Assembly: GCA_021850325.1 (NCBI GenBank)
Contig: JAJZMF010000045.1
Span: 17,525 to 81,524 of the forward strand
Origin: Actinomycetes bacterium
Lineage (GTDB): Bacteria > Actinomycetota > Acidimicrobiia > Acidimicrobiales > Palsa-688
DNA: 64,000 nucleotides
Direction of reading: 5' to 3'
The notes under the pieces are model-generated. The model saw nothing but the letters and a program-made list of their open reading frames with translations, made no database searches and was not told where the DNA came from. Of the stretch, positions 60,193 to 64,000 are shown one piece after another; positions within the stretch are counted from its first letter, which is position 1, and the number at the start of each line of letters is the position of its first letter. The position numbers and the translations under genes were made by a program.

Positions 60193-61818
60193 GTGCCCCG
60201 CCCGCTCCGCTTGAGACCCTGGCAAAAGGAGGCCCTGGAGCGGTTCGGCACCAGCGCCGAGCTCGACTTCCTGGCAGTGGCGACCCCGGGCGCCGGCAAG
60301 ACGACCTTTGCCCTGGCGGCCGCCGCCCACTGGCTGCACGAGCACCCGGGCCGGCTCGTGGTGGTGGCTCCCACCGCCCACCTGAAGACGCAATGGGCCA
60401 GGGCGGCGACCGAGCTCGGCTTCCATCTCGACCCGGCGTGGGCGGCGGCCGACGGCGCCCTGCCCGCCGACATGCACGGGATCGTCACCACCTACCAGCA
60501 GGTGGCCACCAGCGCCGCCGTGCTGGCGGGCCTCTCCCGGGGGGCGATGGTGGTGTTCGACGAGATCCACCACGCCGGGGACGACAGGGCCTGGGGCCAG
60601 GCGGTGCGCCAGGCCTTCCAGGGAGCGGCCCGACGCCTGGCCCTCTCGGGCACGCCCTTCCGCTCGGACACCATGGCCATCCCCTTCGTGCGCTACCAGA
60701 TGGACGTGGCAGCCCCGGACTTCGAGTACGGCTACGGCGACGCCCTGGCGGAGCGTCGGGTGGTGCGGCCGATCTTCTTCCCCCGCACGGGTGGTGAGAT
60801 GGAATGGAGCGCTCCCGACGGGTCCACCTACGCGGCCAGCTTCGACGACCCGCTGACCAACGACCTGGCCAACCAGCGCCTGCGCACCGCGCTGTCGCTC
60901 GAGGGCGACTGGTTGCCGACTGTGCTTCGGGCAGCGCACGAGCGCCTGACCGAGCTGCGGCGCACCCACCCGGGTGCGGGAGGCCTGGTGATCGCCACGG
61001 ACCAGGACCACGCCCGGGGGATCGCCCAGCAGCTGTCGTGGCGCCTCGGGGTGAGGGCGGTCGTCGCCACCTCGGACGACGCGGGAGCCTCCGCCCGCAT
61101 CGCCGCCTTCCGCTCCTCGGACGAGCCCTGGCTGGTCGCGGTGCGCATGGTCTCAGAAGGCGTGGACATCCCACGCCTCCGGGTCGGTGTCTTCGCCACC
61201 ACCACCACCACCGAGCTGTTCTTCCGCCAGGCGGTCGGCCGCCTCGTGCGCTGGGTGCCGGGCGTGGCAAACCAGCGCTCCTACCTCTTCATCCCCGACG
61301 ACCCCCGCCTGCGGGCCCGCGCCTTCCAGATCGCCGAAGCCCGCCGGCACAGCCTGCGCCGCGAAAGCCGCCCTGAGCCCGAACAGGTCCTGGATGACCT
61401 CGCGGCCGCGGCCCGGGCCGAGGAAGGCCCCGACCAGCTGTCCCTGTTCGCTGCCATCTCGGCCGTGGCCACCGGCACCGAGGCCACGGTCGTCCCGGGC
61501 CTGGCCGACCTCGAGGACCACGACCAGGCCGAGCACGAGGACCCCTCGCTGCTCATCGAGCTGCATGCGCCCGCCCTGTCCCGGGCACCCGGTGCCGAAG
61601 GCCCGATGTCGGCGCTCACCCGCAAGGAGATGAAGGCCAAGCTGCGCGAGGAGAACAGCTACGCAGCCGCGGACCTCGTCCACAGGACCGGCTGGTCCCA
61701 CGCCCGGGTGAACGCCGAGCTCAACCGGCTCACCGGCATCCGCCGGGTCACCGAGGCCACGGTGCACCAACTCGAGTCCCGCCTGCGCCACGCAGAGAAG
61801 TGGCGGCGCAGCCTCTAG
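60193..61818 (+). CDS. DEAD/DEAH-box superfamily 2 helicase
   Basis: A 541-residue SF2 helicase: Q-like RPWQKEAL (8-15), Walker A ATPGAGKTT (30-38), DEIH (123-126), SGTPFRSD as motif III, and the second RecA domain ending in motif VI (RQAVGRLVRW). The C-terminal 150 residues are charged and end in a helical segment that may bind nucleic acid. It resembles XPB/restriction-type helicases found alone in actinobacterial genomes. The GTG at 60193 has no ribosome site and may be leaderless. Role in DNA repair or RNA metabolism is open. Confidence 0.88.
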   Translation: MPRPLRLRPWQKEALERFGTSAELDFLAVATPGAGKTTFALAAAAHWLHEHPGRLVVVAPTAHLKTQWARAATELGFHLDPAWAAADGALPADMHGIVTTYQQVATSAAVLAGLSRGAMVVFDEIHHAGDDRAWGQAVRQAFQGAARRLALSGTPFRSDTMAIPFVRYQMDVAAPDFEYGYGDALAERRVVRPIFFPRTGGEMEWSAPDGSTYAASFDDPLTNDLANQRLRTALSLEGDWLPTVLRAAHERLTELRRTHPGAGGLVIATDQDHARGIAQQLSWRLGVRAVVATSDDAGASARIAAFRSSDEPWLVAVRMVSEGVDIPRLRVGVFATTTTTELFFRQAVGRLVRWVPGVANQRSYLFIPDDPRLRARAFQIAEARRHSLRRESRPEPEQVLDDLAAAARAEEGPDQLSLFAAISAVATGTEATVVPGLADLEDHDQAEHEDPSLLIELHAPALSRAPGAEGPMSALTRKEMKAKLREENSYAAADLVHRTGWSHARVNAELNRLTGIRRVTEATVHQLESRLRHAEKWRRSL

Positions 61819-61840
61819 GAGCGGGCTCCCGCAAACGGGC

Positions 61841-61862
61841 CCTTGCCCGGGGCCCGGCAAGG
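61841..61862. terminator. Terminator hairpin after the helicase
   Basis: CCTTGCC (61841-61847) pairs with GGCAAGG (61856-61862) around an 8-nt loop, 22 bp after the helicase stop and directly before the end of the convergent pseudogene. Confidence 0.45.
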
Positions 61863-62395
61863 TCAGCTCCTGGCCGACATGGTGATGAAGTCACGTGCCC
61901 ACCACCTCTCGAAGAACGTGTAAGGCCCCTGGAGCGTGCCGGGCACCAGGTCGGGCCCGTTGGCCGGCGCCGCCACCCCTCCCGGTTGAGCCGGGCGGCA
62001 GGTCACGAAGACCGTCCGTTCCGGGTTCATGTCCAGCGTCATGGCCCGTACGCAGCCCGCCCTCACCAGGAGAGCAGCCAGCTGGGTCACCCGCATCGCA
62101 GGACCGGTCACCTACACCAGGGAGCCGTCGGCACGCACCCCGATGCCCGATCGCCACACATCGGGCACACCTCCCAGCGTCGGCCCCCACACGGCAGTGT
62201 CGGCGGGGTTGAGCCCCGGCACAGCGGCGCCGTGGTCGACGAGGAGCGTGAGGTTCTGGCGCACCGCGACCACCTGGTGGCTCATCGTCACGTCCCGTCC
62301 CCGACTGCCAACCGTTGCCGTCCCGTCGCGGGAGCTCACGTACGAGCCGCAAGACGGCCTGCTGTGGCCCCACCTCCGCCGAGCACCCCTGCCTC
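61863..62395 (-). pseudogene. Phosphodiester glycosidase (DUF2233) remnant with in-frame TAG
   Basis: One minus-strand frame reads through a segment typical of the C-terminal part of DUF2233 proteins: RDVTMSHQVVAVRQNLTLLVDHG, then NPADTAVWGPTLGG, then a TAG at 62112-62114 where the family usually has Tyr (GSLV*VTGPAMRV), and then AMTLDMNPERTVFV and FFERWWARDFITMSAR to the stop. Homologues are several hundred residues long; here the N-terminal part is absent and the frame meets a TGA near 62394. Both faults point to a decayed gene. The family includes uncovering-enzyme-like N-acetylglucosamine phosphodiester glycosidases. Confidence 0.75.
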
Positions 62396-62580
62396 AGGCG
62401 AGCTCGGTGCGAGACGGGCTGCGGCGCGACCGAGGGTTTTCCCTCTATACGCCGCGACCGCGCTACGGGCAGGCTGACGCCATGAACGGGCTCGTCCGTC
62501 GGGACGCCACCGCAAGGGCAGGGCAGGGCTGCGCCCGGGTGCCTGCGCGCGCTGCGGTGCGCACGGGCCGGGACTGACCG

Positions 62581-63585
62581 GTGAGCACCCCTGTCGTGTT
62601 GGCCAGGTTCGCTCTCGCCACGCTCTTCGCCCTGGCGGGTACCGCCAAGCTCGCCAGTCGCGATGCCACCAGGGAAGCCATCGTCGCGTTCGGGCTGCCA
62701 CGGCGCTTCGTGCCGGCAGCGGCCTTCGTCCTGCCGACAGCCGAGCTGTCCCTCTCCGCAGCGCTGTTCCTCCCCGCTGCGGCCCGTTGGGGTGCCGTGG
62801 GCGCAATCACGCTACTTGCCCTCTTCTCGTTGCTCATCGGGGCCTCGCTCGCCCGCGGGCGGCACCCCGACTGCAACTGCTTTGGACGGCTGGGCGCGGC
62901 CCGGGTCGGCTGGCGCAGCCTCCTGCGCAACGTCGCTCTCCTGGCCGTAGCGGTCATCGCAGCCCAGCCCGTGGGGGACAAGGGCCAGTTCACCTCTCCG
63001 ATCGGAGCAGCTCACCTGGTCGTGGCGGGCATGGGAGCAGCACTTCTCGTCCAGGGGTACCTCCTCTGGCAGCTCGCCTCCCAGAACCGCCGCTTGCTCG
63101 AGCGGCTCGGCAACGAGGTCCCGGCGGCCTCGCCGGCCACCGCCCACCGAGGGCTGCAACCAGTGCCGGTAGGTGCCCCGGCCCCGGCGTTCGCCCTCAG
63201 CGCCCCGAGCGGTGGCACCGTCTCGCTCGACCAGCTCGTGACGAGGTTCGACCGTGACATCGCGCTCGTGTTCGCCAGACCAGGTTGCAGTGCCTGCGAC
63301 CGCGTCATCACGCACCTTGCAGCCCGCCCGGACCTGCCGGGGCCCGCGGTGGTGGTCATCGCGTCCTCGGGCGCAGCCGAGACGGCGGCGCTCCTCGCCG
63401 GTGCTCAGGACCATCCCATCGTCCTGGCCGGGGACGAGGCAGTGGGCGCCTCCTACGGCGTCGGGCCGGTGCCGAGCGCAGTGCTCGTGGACCGCGAGGG
63501 CCTGACCGCGAGCGAAGTCGTCGTCGGAGAGGCAGCCGTGCTCGCCCTGTTGACCACCCGCTGCTTGCACCCGGTGGGCCGCTGA
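62581..63585 (+). CDS. MauE-like membrane protein fused to a redoxin domain
   Basis: A 334-residue protein. The N-terminal half (about 1-165) has four helices and the MauE/DoxX pattern, with a conserved D-C-N-C-F-G (C98, C100). The C-terminal half (about 195-330) is a thioredoxin/AhpC-like domain with C-S-A-C (236-239) and a cis-Pro-like VPSAVLVD. MauE proteins help form disulfides in methylamine dehydrogenase; MauE-redoxin fusions probably shuttle thiols across the membrane in the manner of VKOR or TlpA. GTG start at 62581. The next gene starts 2 bp after its stop, so the two are likely one operon. Confidence 0.85.
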   Translation: MSTPVVLARFALATLFALAGTAKLASRDATREAIVAFGLPRRFVPAAAFVLPTAELSLSAALFLPAAARWGAVGAITLLALFSLLIGASLARGRHPDCNCFGRLGAARVGWRSLLRNVALLAVAVIAAQPVGDKGQFTSPIGAAHLVVAGMGAALLVQGYLLWQLASQNRRLLERLGNEVPAASPATAHRGLQPVPVGAPAPAFALSAPSGGTVSLDQLVTRFDRDIALVFARPGCSACDRVITHLAARPDLPGPAVVVIASSGAAETAALLAGAQDHPIVLAGDEAVGASYGVGPVPSAVLVDREGLTASEVVVGEAAVLALLTTRCLHPVGR

Positions 63586-63587
63586 CC

Positions 63588-64000
63588 GTGGCTACGCCCA
63601 CGAACAAGGAGCTCGCCGCCGTCCACAAGGTGCTGTTCGAGCCCAAGCGTGCCCGGCGCATGGCAGACGACGCCGCATCGTTCAGCGTGCTGCTCAACCT
63701 CCAGGGCCAGGCACAGGGCCGGCCCGTGATCTGGTGGGTACCGGGCACGGGGCGCCTCAGCCCCGGGGTGCTCGAAGCAGCGGCGCGCTGCGACAGGATA
63801 GCCAGTGCGTACCAGCAGATGAGCGCCGAGCTCGCCGGGGCCTCGGTGAACGCTGCGGACAAGGCCCGTCTGCGCTCCGCTCTCGACGCGATGGCGGCGA
63901 TGTGGCTGGCGCGCTCCACCGTGATCGGCGACCCGAAGCCGCCCGCCGACCCGGTGGCACTGGCGAGGTCGCTGAGCGACCATCTCCTGCAGGCCTACGA
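63588..64000 (+). CDS. Unrecognised protein, 3' end beyond window
   Basis: An open frame from the GTG at 63588 to the window edge (137 codons, no stop). It begins MATPTNKELAAVHKVLFEPKR; the product so far is soluble, helical and moderately charged, with a VIWWVPG segment near residue 47. I do not recognise it. It starts 2 bp after the MauE-redoxin stop, in the same operon, so it may be an oxidation partner or an accessory protein. Confidence 0.6.
   Translation, partial: MATPTNKELAAVHKVLFEPKRARRMADDAASFSVLLNLQGQAQGRPVIWWVPGTGRLSPGVLEAAARCDRIASAYQQMSAELAGASVNAADKARLRSALDAMAAMWLARSTVIGDPKPPADPVALARSLSDHLLQAY

Noticed and set aside
62112..62114. TAG in the DUF2233 frame as pyrrolysine or programmed read-through
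   Set aside because: The position is an ordinary Tyr in the family, the N-terminal part is also missing, and no recoding element is seen; decay is simpler.

Overview
The window is very G+C rich, packed with genes on both strands, and looks like chromosome of a high-GC Actinomycetota. Reasons: many GTG starts, frequent ATGA/GTGA stop-start overlaps, several TANNNT -10 boxes placed about 7 nt before a start codon (leaderless mRNA), a SigK/RskA-type sigma/anti-sigma pair, a RskA-like ZAS protein, and small proteins typical of that phylum. The lineage cannot be named further by eye; a free-living, sugar-scavenging soil or acid-environment member would fit. I saw no rRNA, tRNA, phage, IS element, plasmid gene or CRISPR.

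Layout. 1-6.6 kb: universal stress protein, an S51 peptidase, a PhyH dioxygenase, then a two-gene unit made of a 989-residue phosphoribosyltransferase/kinase-like/HAD fusion and a coupled APH-like kinase. 6.7-7.4 kb: two tiny genes, each controlled by a copy of the same metal-repressor-like palindrome. 7.5-22.6 kb: a carbohydrate region with a sugar epimerase, FAH hydrolase, SDR, glycogen-debranching-type glucosidase, LacI regulator, sugar ABC importer, GH29 alpha-L-fucosidase, APH-like protein and two zinc alcohol dehydrogenases. 22.9-30.3 kb: a complete branched-chain-amino-acid-type (Liv) ABC importer, divergent from a CitA/DcuS-type two-component system. 30.5-35.3 kb: an ArdC-like metalloprotein, then a sigK-rskA-molybdoenzyme-fasciclin cluster with two promoters that match the mycobacterial SigK consensus. 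35.4-38.5 kb: a DUF2867 oxidoreductase and a serine hydrolase. 38.6-48.8 kb: a long minus-strand run of M81 peptidase, CutC, Dpp/Opp-type ABC importer, ROK repressor and ROK kinase. 48.9-57.7 kb: surface and small genes (seven-repeat Cys-rich protein, ABM monooxygenase, collagen-like protein, DUF1275, sugar MFS, VIT transporter, BON protein). 57.7-64 kb: an ABC exporter pair, an SF2 helicase, a decayed phosphodiester-glycosidase pseudogene, a MauE-redoxin fusion and a truncated last gene.

How they fit together. Two carbohydrate modules stand out. One (9.6-22.6 kb) would import an oligosaccharide, release L-fucose inside the cell and perhaps oxidise it without phosphorylation (SDR plus FAH hydrolase). 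The other (38.6-48.8 kb) pairs a 'peptide-type' ABC importer with a ROK repressor and ROK sugar kinase, which suggests its cargo is a glycan. The SigK locus is a compact stress regulon whose -35/-10 elements, leaderless starts and fasciclin partner all parallel the SigK system of Mycobacterium tuberculosis. The least explained loci are the PRTase/kinase/HAD fusion with its partner kinase, and a set of competing inverted repeats upstream of the Dpp operon.
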